Of a stretch of 21,687 nucleotides of DNA, positions 7,562 to 14,471 are shown piece by piece. Under the pieces are notes generated by a model. That model saw only the letters and a list, made by a program, of their open reading frames with translations. It did no database searches and was not told where the DNA came from. The DNA is from Pseudomonadota bacterium (GTDB lineage Bacteria > Pseudomonadota > Alphaproteobacteria > Rhizobiales > Xanthobacteraceae). The translations under genes and the position numbers were made by a program. Position 1 is the first letter of the stretch, and each line of letters opens with the position of its first letter. The DNA lies in NCBI GenBank assembly GCA_023404705.1, contig JAEYAU010000042.1, forward strand, positions 1 to 21,687. Direction: 5' to 3'.

Positions 7562-8005
7562 ATGTTTACGACCAACGAATTCGCAACATTCAGGAACGAC
7601 CCTCCGGTCGTGATGGACGCCGGCTATGTTCCGCGCTTCCAGGCGCTCGCGGCGGCTGCGATGCACAGGGCTCCGGAAGTGTCAGATCGCCTGCTGCACG
7701 AGATCGAGCGCGCCACTATTCTGCCGCCGACCGACATGCCGCTCACGGTCGTGAATATCGGGTCGGAAGTTACGTTCCGCGACGAGGAGAGCGGCCGAGA
7801 GCAGACGATCATCCTGGTCCTTCCAACCGAGGCTGACATTGCGGAGAGGCGCGTCTCCGTGATGACGCCGATCGGTGCTGCGCTGATCGGGCTCGCGCAG
7901 GGCGCAAGCATCGACTGGCAAACCCGGCAGGGACAAACGCGCCGCCTGACGGTGCTGCGCGTGACCACTCATCCGATGTCAGAGTTGCGCGATCCGGCCG
8001 CGTGA
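7562..8005 (+). CDS. Rnk-like GreA/GreB-family protein (copy 4)
   Basis: I prefer ATG 7562 (147 aa) because GGAG lies 6 nt upstream; ATG 7547 would add five residues and has no clear site. The sequence carries the family signature: LTVVNIGSEVTFRDE, RRVSVMTPIGAALIGLAQGASIDW and LTVLRV, with a helical N-terminal part RFQALAAAAMHRAPEVSDRL. It is nearly as well conserved as copies 1 and 2. It lies 53 nt after the small basic gene and ends the array. A GC-only hairpin (8011-8026, GCCGG/CCGGC, no T-tract) lies just after its stop. Function is inferred from Rnk. Confidence 0.87.
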   Translation: MFTTNEFATFRNDPPVVMDAGYVPRFQALAAAAMHRAPEVSDRLLHEIERATILPPTDMPLTVVNIGSEVTFRDEESGREQTIILVLPTEADIAERRVSVMTPIGAALIGLAQGASIDWQTRQGQTRRLTVLRVTTHPMSELRDPAA

Positions 8006-8234
8006 GCGCAGCCGGGCGTCGCCGGCCTGTCGGAGCGAACACGGATGCGTCTGAGAGTCATGACTCGCTCGCAGCGGTCGCAAGCGACGCGTGCGCTTGG
8101 CTAAACGCGTTCCGGCTCTCAGCAGCAGCCCTCGCGGGACGAGACCGTCAGCGGGGACAGGTGCGGTTCGCACTTAGAACGGCGGACGAGAATCCCGGCA
8201 ACAATCGCAATATTTCAAGTGCCGGCATTAGCGA

Positions 8235-8325
8235 TGGCGGAAGGGGTGGGATTCGAACCCACGAGGGAGCGGAACCCCCTGCCGGTTTTCAAGACCGGTG
8301 CCTTAAACCACTCGGCCACCCTTCC
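8235..8325 (-). tRNA. tRNA-Ser (anticodon UGA)
   Basis: Read leftward, the sequence starts GGAAGGGTGGCCGAGTGG (acceptor and D-arm) and has the anticodon arm CCGGT-CTTGAAA-ACCGG with anticodon TGA (bases 8289-8291). A long variable arm typical of serine tRNAs follows, then the T-arm GTGGGTTCGAATCCCAC and the acceptor 3' side CCCTTCC-G. The CCA end is encoded (8235-8237). A 10-bp inverted repeat ends 1 nt before its 5' end. Confidence 0.97.
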
Positions 8326-8326
8326 A

Positions 8327-8367
8327 TGCCGGACCGGGACTGACCTAGAAGAGGATGCGGTCCGGCA
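8327..8367 (-). repeat. 10-bp perfect inverted repeat abutting the tRNA-Ser 5' end
   Basis: TGCCGGACCG (8327-8336) and CGGTCCGGCA (8358-8367) are perfect reverse complements with a 21-nt loop. In the leftward direction the hairpin lies after the PilZ stop and 1 nt before the mature tRNA. It could end the PilZ message, form a leader hairpin in the tRNA precursor, or be a protein site; there is no T-tract. Confidence 0.5.
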
Positions 8368-8400
8368 CAAGGGGCGCTCGGGCATGCCGTGTCGCGGGGA

Positions 8401-8646
8401 TTAGAAGATCACGCCCAACCGATAGCGCGCCTTCCACACCGTGCTGCATTTCTTGCGGCTGGCCCCGTGAACGAGCTCGAAGCGGCGCGGAACCGCTGCG
8501 GGATCACTGACCTCGAGGCAGGCGCCGCCGGCCGAGATGTCGATGATGGTGCATGTGATGGCCGGCGTCTTCGAGTCGACCACGATGCGCGCGGACCGCG
8601 ACGGCCCGGAGGGTCGAATGCGCGCGTGACGGCGTTTTTCCGGCAT
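8401..8646 (-). CDS. PilZ-domain protein
   Basis: This 81-aa protein is essentially one PilZ domain. The N-terminal EKRRHARIRP supplies the RxxxR-type arginines, and TIIDISAGGACLEV supplies the (D/N)xSxxG motif that together bind cyclic di-GMP. The end, WKARYRLGVIF, matches the typical closing strand. Single-domain PilZ proteins act as c-di-GMP receptors affecting motility, exopolysaccharide or the cell cycle by contacting partner proteins; no partner is evident here. The start at 8646 has only a weak ribosome site (GGG). It is transcribed toward the tRNA gene. Confidence 0.87.
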   Translation of the reverse strand: MPEKRRHARIRPSGPSRSARIVVDSKTPAITCTIIDISAGGACLEVSDPAAVPRRFELVHGASRKKCSTVWKARYRLGVIF

Positions 8647-8828
8647 TGAATTACCCGCAAAGTCTCCACTGTTAGGTAGTTTGACTCAGGGAATTTAACA
8701 GGCCGCTAAAGAGATTAGGGAGCATGAGTTCCCGTGGACCTTCGGACGAGTCCAGTCCAAGCCAAGATGCATTGACCCGGGCCTGCTAGCTCCGTCATCC
8801 TGATGCGGGCTGAAAACCGGGGGAAACC

Positions 8829-9809
8829 ATGCACCGGCACCTGATCGCCACAGCGCTCGCGGCCGCATTCACGCTCGCGTCGGCGCAAGCCGACACGCTC
8901 GCGACCAAGGACCTGCCCGTCCGCACCGAACTGCACCCGATCCAGACCCTGTGGATCAGCGATCAGCAGTTTCTCACCGGCGACAAGTACGGCCGCCAAG
9001 TGACGGTCGCCGGAGAGCTCAGCCTGCCGCGCGGCGCGGGGCGGCTGCCGGCCGTGATCCTCATGCACGGGTCCGGCGGGATGGGTGGCAACATTGGCTA
9101 CTGGAAGCGCCAGCTCAACCAGATGGGGATTGCGACCTTGGCGATCGACGGCATGACGGGGCGCGGTCTCGTCGGCGTCGGCAGCAACCAAGCGGTGCTG
9201 GGGCGGCTCAACTTCATCATCGACATCTACCGCGGGCTCGAGATCCTGGCGAAGCATCCGCGCATCGATCCCGACCGCATCGCGCTGATCGGCTTCTCGC
9301 GCGGCGGACAGGCCGCGCTCTATGCGAGCCTCGAGCGCTTCCACAAGCTATGGAACCCGAGCGGCGCACAGCTCGCGGCCTATATCCCGTTCTATCCCGA
9401 TTGCGCGACCAGCTACCGCGACGATACCGCCGTGGTGGCGCGGCCGATCCGCATCTTCCATGGCACACCGGACGATTACAATCCGGTGCACACCTGCAAG
9501 GCCTATCGCGAACGGCTCATCGCTGCGAAGGCCGACATCGAGATCATCGAATATCCCAACGCGCCGCACGGCTTCGACAACCCGCTCGGCGCCGTTCCGG
9601 GGCGGGCGGCGGCCAACGACCAGTCGGTGCGCGAGTGCACGATCCGAGAGGCCGAGCCCGGGCTCCTGATCAATCAGGCGAGCACACAGCCTTTCACCTA
9701 TCGGGACGACTGCGTTCGTCTGGGGCCGACGGTTGGCCACGACGCCGAAGCGACGATCGCGGTCACGAAGGCGGTCACGGCGTTCCTGGCCGCACTGTTC
9801 AAGTTGTAG
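8829..9809 (+). CDS. Secreted alpha/beta hydrolase, dienelactone hydrolase-like
   Basis: The 326-aa protein starts after GGGGGAAACC and has a signal peptide with likely cleavage after ASAQA (residue 21), so it is probably periplasmic. The alpha/beta-hydrolase triad is visible: nucleophile S157 in GFSRGG, acid D215 or D216 in HGTPDDYNP, and H247 in NAPHGFD. VILMHGSGGMGG near residue 80 forms the oxyanion region. Residues C192, C223 and two later cysteines could form disulfides, which fits export. Related dienelactone-hydrolase-like proteins cleave esters or lactones; the substrate is unknown. It stands alone, 152 nt before the double-glycine peptide gene. Confidence 0.88.
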   Translation: MHRHLIATALAAAFTLASAQADTLATKDLPVRTELHPIQTLWISDQQFLTGDKYGRQVTVAGELSLPRGAGRLPAVILMHGSGGMGGNIGYWKRQLNQMGIATLAIDGMTGRGLVGVGSNQAVLGRLNFIIDIYRGLEILAKHPRIDPDRIALIGFSRGGQAALYASLERFHKLWNPSGAQLAAYIPFYPDCATSYRDDTAVVARPIRIFHGTPDDYNPVHTCKAYRERLIAAKADIEIIEYPNAPHGFDNPLGAVPGRAAANDQSVRECTIREAEPGLLINQASTQPFTYRDDCVRLGPTVGHDAEATIAVTKAVTAFLAALFKL

Positions 9810-9877
9810 GCCGAGAGAGCAAGGCCGCCCATAAGGCACGACCGCCCGCCCTGAGCTGCACCCCGTCTCGCCACCCG

Positions 9878-9893
9878 TGTGACTCCCATCACA
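9878..9893. promoter_or_regulatory. Perfect CRP-type palindrome TGTGA-N6-TCACA
   Basis: TGTGA (9878-9882), six bases and TCACA (9889-9893) match the CRP half-site consensus at all ten positions. It lies 68 nt before the start of the double-glycine peptide gene and after the hydrolase stop. A CRP/FNR-superfamily activator is the natural candidate. Alphaproteobacterial members may prefer other spacings, so the protein involved is inference. Confidence 0.55.
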
Positions 9894-9961
9894 GCGCCGC
9901 TCCATCCGCCGGTCCACCAGAAGCGATGCAGCAATGGCGCTGCGGCTACGGAGGACAAGCT

Positions 9962-10159
9962 ATGACGATCTTTATCGATGAGGCGAGCGCTGTGGCGCTG
10001 TCCGACAGCGACATCGATCAGGTGAGCGGCGGCATGAAGTGGGACCGCAATCACAAGAGCCCGAATGTCATCGATGCGCGAGGCGGGCAGATCGAGACGC
10101 CGATCGGCACCTTCACGCTGGACGTGAAGGGCTGCATCAGCAGCTTCACCCCGCGCTAG
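9962..10159 (+). CDS. Double-glycine leader peptide (bacteriocin/RiPP-like precursor), orphan
   Basis: The 65-aa frame has a near-ideal ribosome site, GGAGG 7 nt before ATG. Residues 13-24 read LSDSDIDQVSGG, matching the consensus LSxxEL-xxV-xGG of double-glycine leaders cleaved by C39 peptidase-containing ABC exporters. Cleavage after G24 would release a 41-residue peptide beginning MKWDRNHK and containing a single Cys (C58), a GG at 41-42 and the segment TPIGTFTLDV. No C39 exporter, modification enzyme or immunity gene is in the window, so it would rely on genes elsewhere. It could be a bacteriocin, a signal peptide or a modified peptide. Leader call is good; activity is unknown. Confidence 0.72.
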   Translation: MTIFIDEASAVALSDSDIDQVSGGMKWDRNHKSPNVIDARGGQIETPIGTFTLDVKGCISSFTPR

Positions 10160-10245
10160 ATCGGCGCCGCCCGACATCTTCGCGAATCGTGGCGCTCTGG
10201 CCACTCACGTTCCGGAAGCCTCCGCACCTTCGCCCGGACCCCCGA

Positions 10246-10260
10246 TTAACCATGCGTTCA
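10246..10260 (+). promoter_or_regulatory. CtrA-like half-sites TTAA-N7-TTCA upstream of rlpA
   Basis: TTAA (10246-10249) and TTCA (10257-10260), spaced by 7 nt, differ by one base from the CtrA consensus TTAA-N7-TTAA. They lie about 195 nt before rlpA, a cell-wall/division gene for which cell-cycle control would be plausible. A weak promoter (TTGCCC 10282, 16-nt spacer, TAAATT 10304) follows. Confidence 0.3.
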
Positions 10261-10452
10261 CCGCATCGGGGCGGAGGGGATTTGCCCATCGGCCAAACAA
10301 GGGTAAATTCCCCCGAATAGGGACAGGGGCCGGCACGTTCGCGTCGCCGCAATTCGCTACGGTTCTCCGTGACTGGACGGTTTCGGGTGGTACGGCCCGT
10401 CCAGGCGAATGCGCGTGACACGCACGAGTCGCCCAAGTGCATGGGGTACGGG

Positions 10453-11367
10453 ATGCGGGTGGAGTATCGCCGGCTGGCGCGGCTGGGCTTGGTGGCGCTT
10501 GGCGCTTTGGCGCTCGCCAACTGCTCGGCCAATAACCAGCTGACCCGCAAGATCGATCCGCGCTACGGCGTCGCCGCGAGCCCACGGGTCGTGCAGCCCG
10601 GCGAGCCCGTGCCGAAGGGCGGCGGAACCTATCGCGTCGGCAAGCCCTATCTGGTCGCGGGCCGCATGTATGTCCCGACCGAGGACCGCAACTACCGCGC
10701 AGAGGGTCTCGCCTCCTGGTACGGCGACGACTTCCATGGCCGGCTCACCGCGAACGGCGAAGTCTTCGACATGCATTCGCTGTCGGCCGCGCATCCGACG
10801 CTGCCGATGCCGTCTTATGTGCGCGTGACCAATATGAGCAATCACCGCTCGGTGATCGTGCGCGTGAACGACCGCGGGCCCTATCACGCCAATCGCGAAA
10901 TCGACCTCTCGCACAAGGCCGCGGACGTGCTCGGCTTCAAAGGCAACGGCGTCTCGCGCGTGCGCGTCGAATATGTCGGCCCGGCGCCGCTCGCCGGCAC
11001 CGATGACCGCACCTTGTTGGCCACCTATCGCGAAGGCGCGCCGGCGCCCGCGCCGAGCGGCATCATGCTGGCCTCGGCGAACCTGCCGAGCCTCACCAAT
11101 CTGCGCCCCGTGCCGGGTGGTGTCCCGGTGCCCAGCGCGCGGCCCTATGACCTGAATGACCAGCCGGCCAGCGACGAGCCGGTTCCCAGCACCTACCGGT
11201 CGGCGGCCATGCGCAGCGCCCCTGTGTCCGACATGACCGCGGCCGCCCGCATGCCGGCGCCGATGCCCTATGAGCCGCCGCGCGCCGCGCCGATGGCGGT
11301 CCCGATGACCGCCTACGCGCCGGCCGACCCCTCGCGCTCCCTTGTGACGGGCCGCGGCCTGTACTGA
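10453..11367 (+). CDS. rlpA: Septal-ring RlpA family lipoprotein (lytic transglycosylase-like)
   Basis: I choose ATG 10453 (304 aa), with GGGG 6 nt upstream; ATG 10441 and 10369 lack sites. The N-terminus is a lipoprotein signal ending L-A-N-C (C24), with Asn unusual just before the Cys. Residues 85-160 form the double-psi beta-barrel: GLASWYGDDFHG, TANGEVFDM, RVNDRGPY and REIDLS. RlpA proteins cleave peptidoglycan strands lacking stem peptides at the septum. No SPOR domain follows; instead residues from about 195 to the end are a Pro/Ala/Met-rich tail. It lies upstream of the D-Ala-D-Ala carboxypeptidase gene, a wall-related neighbour. Confidence 0.92.
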   Translation: MRVEYRRLARLGLVALGALALANCSANNQLTRKIDPRYGVAASPRVVQPGEPVPKGGGTYRVGKPYLVAGRMYVPTEDRNYRAEGLASWYGDDFHGRLTANGEVFDMHSLSAAHPTLPMPSYVRVTNMSNHRSVIVRVNDRGPYHANREIDLSHKAADVLGFKGNGVSRVRVEYVGPAPLAGTDDRTLLATYREGAPAPAPSGIMLASANLPSLTNLRPVPGGVPVPSARPYDLNDQPASDEPVPSTYRSAAMRSAPVSDMTAAARMPAPMPYEPPRAAPMAVPMTAYAPADPSRSLVTGRGLY

Positions 11368-11441
11368 GCGCCAAAGCTCCGGCCCGGCACGTCACGAGGC
11401 CGAAATCCCGCGATTCCGTGCCTTGGATTTGCCGAACGGGC

Positions 11442-11469
11442 TTGGCAAGCCAGTCCCAGGGTCGATAAT
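11442..11469 (+). promoter_or_regulatory. Sigma-70-like promoter of the dac-tmk-holB-metG operon
   Basis: TTGGCA (11442-11447, 5/6) and GATAAT (11464-11469, 5/6) are separated by 16 nt. Transcription would begin near 11476, about 30 nt before the carboxypeptidase start. The -35 box is inside a 13-bp palindrome, GGCTTG-G-CAAGCC (11439-11451), which could be an operator. Confidence 0.6.
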
Positions 11470-11505
11470 TCCCCCCTGAACCAGATCCAGTCCGCGGAGC
11501 CGTCC

Positions 11506-12720
11506 ATGCGTTCCGATCACTCGCCCAATCCGTTGCGGAAGGCGCTGCCCATTCTCTGCGGAGCCGTGCTGCTGCTCGGCGCGGCTGCGCACGCGCAGAC
11601 GCCGCCGCCGAAGAAGGAAGCCTTCCAGACCGGCGCGCCGCACGCGATCCTGATCGATTCCGACAGCGGCACCGTGCTCTTCGAGAAGGCCGCCGACGAG
11701 CTGATCTATCCGGCCAGCATGGTGAAGGTGATGACCACCGAGGTCATCTTCCACGCCATCAAGGAGGGCAAGCTCAAGCCCACCGACGAGTTCACCATCA
11801 GCGAGAACGCCTGGCGCAAGGGCGGGGCGCCTTCGGGTGGCTCGGCCATGTTCGCGGCGCTCAACAGCAAGGTTAAGGTCGAGGATCTGCTGCGCGGGGC
11901 CATCGTGCAGTCCGGCAACGACGCCTGTATCGCGCTCGCCGAAGGCCTCGCCGGCAACGAGCTCGCCTTCGCCGAGATGATGACCAAGCGGGCGCGCGAG
12001 CTCGGGCTGCCGAAATCGACTTTCACCAACGCCACGGGCCTGCACGACCCGAACCTGAAGATGACCGTGCGCGAGCTCGGCAAGCTCGCCCAGCACGTGA
12101 TCCACGAATATCCCGAGTGGTACAAGATCTACGGCGAGCAGGAATTCCTCTGGAACAAGATCAAGCAGCCGAACCGTAACCCGCTGCTCAAGATGAGCAT
12201 CGGCGCCGATGGCCTGAAGACCGGCTTCACCAAGGAAGCCGGCTACGGACTCGTCGGCTCGGCCGTGCAGAGCGGGCTGCGCCTGATCGTGGTCGTGGGC
12301 GGTCTCAAGTCCGCCAAGGACCGCGAGGAGGAAGCGCGCAAGCTGCTCGAATGGGGCTTCCGCGGTTTCGAGGCCCGGCCGCTCTACGCCGCCGGTGAGA
12401 TGGTCGGCGAGGCGAAGCTCTATGGCGGCGCCAAAGGCCGCGTGCCGCTCATCTCCAAGCAGCCGATCCGATTGCTGGTGCCGCGCGGCGGGTCCGAAAA
12501 GCTGAGTGCCCGCGTCGTCTACCGCGGTCCGATCGCAGCGCCGGTGCAACAGGGCCAAGCGATCGGCACCCTCAAGGTGTCGCGCGGCGACAGCGTCGTG
12601 CTCGAGGTTCCGCTCGAGGCCGGCGAGAGCGTCGGCGTCGGCAATTTGCAGCAGCGTGCCTTCGACGCCGCGAGCGAGCTGGTGATCAACGTCTTCCGGG
12701 CCGGCGTCGAGCGGCTGTGA
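11506..12720 (+). CDS. dac: D-alanyl-D-alanine carboxypeptidase (PBP5/6 family)
   Basis: The 404-aa protein has a signal peptide (hydrophobic 14-28, cleavage near AAHAQ) and all three penicillin-binding motifs: S71-M-V-K74 in YPASMVKVMT, S136-G-N138 and K238-T-G240. It removes the terminal D-Ala from peptidoglycan pentapeptides in the periplasm. Residues from about 280 on form the PBP5 C-terminal beta domain (ARPLYAAGEMVGEAKLYGG), and the final region can act as an amphipathic membrane anchor. Length and order of parts are typical of DacA/DacC/DacF. It is the first gene behind the promoter at 11442 and lies 24 nt before tmk. Confidence 0.95.
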   Translation: MRSDHSPNPLRKALPILCGAVLLLGAAAHAQTPPPKKEAFQTGAPHAILIDSDSGTVLFEKAADELIYPASMVKVMTTEVIFHAIKEGKLKPTDEFTISENAWRKGGAPSGGSAMFAALNSKVKVEDLLRGAIVQSGNDACIALAEGLAGNELAFAEMMTKRARELGLPKSTFTNATGLHDPNLKMTVRELGKLAQHVIHEYPEWYKIYGEQEFLWNKIKQPNRNPLLKMSIGADGLKTGFTKEAGYGLVGSAVQSGLRLIVVVGGLKSAKDREEEARKLLEWGFRGFEARPLYAAGEMVGEAKLYGGAKGRVPLISKQPIRLLVPRGGSEKLSARVVYRGPIAAPVQQGQAIGTLKVSRGDSVVLEVPLEAGESVGVGNLQQRAFDAASELVINVFRAGVERL

Positions 12721-12744
12721 CCGCGCATCGCCAGTAGGAAACCG

Positions 12745-13413
12745 ATGCGCGGCAAGTTCATCACGTTTGAAGGCGGCGAGGGCACCGGCAAGTCCACGCA
12801 GGCCAACTTGCTCGCCAATCGTTTGCGCGCCCTCGGTCTCGGCGTGGTCGTCACCCGTGAGCCGGGCGGCTCCGCGGGCGCGGAGGCGATCCGTCACGTG
12901 ATCCTTTCGGGCGCCGCAAAGCCGCTCGGGCCTTATGCGGAGACCATCTTGTTCGCGGCCGCGCGTGCCGACCACGTGAAGCAGACGATCGAGCCTGCGC
13001 GCATCGCCGGCAAATGGGTGATCAGCGACCGCTTCGCAGACTCGACGCGCATCTATCAGGGCGTGCTCGGAAATGTGGACGCGCGCGTGATCCGCCGCCT
13101 CGAGCGTCTCACCATCGACGAAAGCAAGCCCGACCTCACTCTCGTGCTCGATGTGCCGGCCGAGCAGGGGCTCGCCCGCGCCGCGCAACGCCGCGGCGGC
13201 GGCGCCATCGACCGCTTCGAGTCCGAGACGCTCGACTTCCACAAGAAGCTGCGCGAGGCCTATGTGGAGCTCGCCGAGCGCGAGCCCGGGCGCTGCGTGC
13301 TGATCGATGCCACGGCCTCGGCCGCGGTCGTCTCCGATGCGGTCTGGACCGCCGTGAACACGCGCCTGCATCCGGCGGAAGCGCACCTGATCATCGAAGA
13401 CGTCGCCCCATGA
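12745..13413 (+). CDS. tmk: Thymidylate kinase
   Basis: The 222-aa protein phosphorylates dTMP to dTDP. The P-loop is GGEGTGKST (10-18), the dTMP-site motif REPGG follows, and the DRX motif is D95-R-F97 in ISDRFADST. The stretch AAQRRGGGAIDRFES is the LID with Arg residues. The start has AGGAA upstream. Its stop overlaps holB as ATGA, a coupling commonly seen between tmk and holB in bacteria. Confidence 0.97.
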   Translation: MRGKFITFEGGEGTGKSTQANLLANRLRALGLGVVVTREPGGSAGAEAIRHVILSGAAKPLGPYAETILFAAARADHVKQTIEPARIAGKWVISDRFADSTRIYQGVLGNVDARVIRRLERLTIDESKPDLTLVLDVPAEQGLARAAQRRGGGAIDRFESETLDFHKKLREAYVELAEREPGRCVLIDATASAAVVSDAVWTAVNTRLHPAEAHLIIEDVAP

Positions 13414-14450
13414 GCGCGGCCCGCAAGCCCGCGGAAGGGCCCGAGACGCCGCATCCGCGCGAAACGCTGGAGCTGTTCGGCCATCAGGAGGCCGAGCAGG
13501 CCTTCCTCAGCGCCTATCGCGGCGGGCGCCTGCCTCATGCCTGGCTCATCGGCGGCCCGCCCGGCATCGGCAAAGCGACGCTCGCCTACCGCATGGCGCG
13601 TTTCGTCCTGGCGCATCCCGATCCGAACTCCGCCTTCGTGCAGCGCGCCGAGACGCTCGCGCTTGATCCGGACGATCCGGTCGCACGGCGCGTCACCGCC
13701 CAGGGCCACAGCGATCTGCTGGTGCTCGAGCGTACGGCTGGCGACTCCGGCGCGCTGCGCACCGTCATCACGGTCGATCAGGTGCGGCGGACCATCGGCT
13801 TCTTCGGCTCGACCGCAGGCGAGGGTGGCTGGCGCGTCGTGATCGTCGACGCCGTGGATGAGCTCAATCCGGCCGGCACCAATGCGCTGCTGAAGATCCT
13901 GGAGGAGCCGCCCGAAAAGGCGCTGCTGCTGCTCGTCAGCCACGCCCCGGGTCGCCTGCTGCCCACCATCCGCTCGCGCTGCCGGCGTCTCTCATTACGC
14001 CCTTTGAGCGAAGGCGAGGTCGCGCAGGCCGTCGCGCAAACGCTGGACATGGACGTCACGGATGCGGACCTGCGCAAGGCCGCGGCTGCGGCCGACGGCA
14101 GCGTCGCCCGCGCGCTCATGTTCATGGGCGGATCGGCGTTGGCCGTACGCGAGCAAGTGAACGGACTGCTGGCCGCGCTGCCCACGGTCGACGGCCGCGC
14201 GCTGCACGCCTTGGGAGATGCGCTCGGCCGCGCCGATGACGACGCCTTCGCGACCTTCGTGGACGCGCTCAAGGACTGGCTTTCTGCGCGCCTGAACGCC
14301 GAGCGGGCCGAGCCGCATCGCCTTGCGCAGGTGGCGGAGGTATGGGAAAAGCTGCACCGCACCGCGCGCGACGTCGAGATCTTCCGTCTCGACCGGAAGC
14401 CGATGGTCTTCGCCGTCTTCGGCATGCTCGCCGAGACGGTGCGCCGGTAA
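13410..14450 (+). CDS. holB: DNA polymerase III subunit delta'
   Basis: ATG 13410 overlaps the tmk stop; the frame is open upstream only in tmk's shadow. The 346-aa protein is a clamp-loader AAA+ ATPase: Walker A GGPPGIGKAT (48-57), then the DELNPAGTNALLKILEEPP region and the sensor/SRC motif TIRSRCRRL. It works with HolA and DnaX to load the beta clamp. The P-loop looks intact here, unlike in E. coli delta', and no Cys zinc module is seen. The last third, from QVNGLLAALP on, is the helical collar domain. It lies 21 nt before metG. Confidence 0.95.
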   Translation: MSAARKPAEGPETPHPRETLELFGHQEAEQAFLSAYRGGRLPHAWLIGGPPGIGKATLAYRMARFVLAHPDPNSAFVQRAETLALDPDDPVARRVTAQGHSDLLVLERTAGDSGALRTVITVDQVRRTIGFFGSTAGEGGWRVVIVDAVDELNPAGTNALLKILEEPPEKALLLLVSHAPGRLLPTIRSRCRRLSLRPLSEGEVAQAVAQTLDMDVTDADLRKAAAAADGSVARALMFMGGSALAVREQVNGLLAALPTVDGRALHALGDALGRADDDAFATFVDALKDWLSARLNAERAEPHRLAQVAEVWEKLHRTARDVEIFRLDRKPMVFAVFGMLAETVRR

Positions 14451-14471
14451 CCACTCGATCTCGAGATCACG

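Noticed and set aside
3289..8325. Genomic island inserted at the tRNA-Ser 3' end
   Set aside because: No integrase and no direct repeat of the tRNA end are seen in the window, and the array genes have ordinary high-GC composition.
8708..8732. Possible leftward EcfG promoter for the PilZ gene (GGAAC-N16-CTTT)
   Set aside because: The -10 element has CTTT instead of CGTT, and chance matches of this quality are common.
10189..10204. Terminator after the double-glycine peptide (GTGGC/GCCAC hairpin)
   Set aside because: The stem is only 5 bp and there is no T-tract.
11392..13386. 664-codon open frame on the minus strand opposite the dac and tmk genes
   Set aside because: It is an antisense artefact of GC-rich codon use; the plus strand holds two clear families, and the minus product resembles no known fold.
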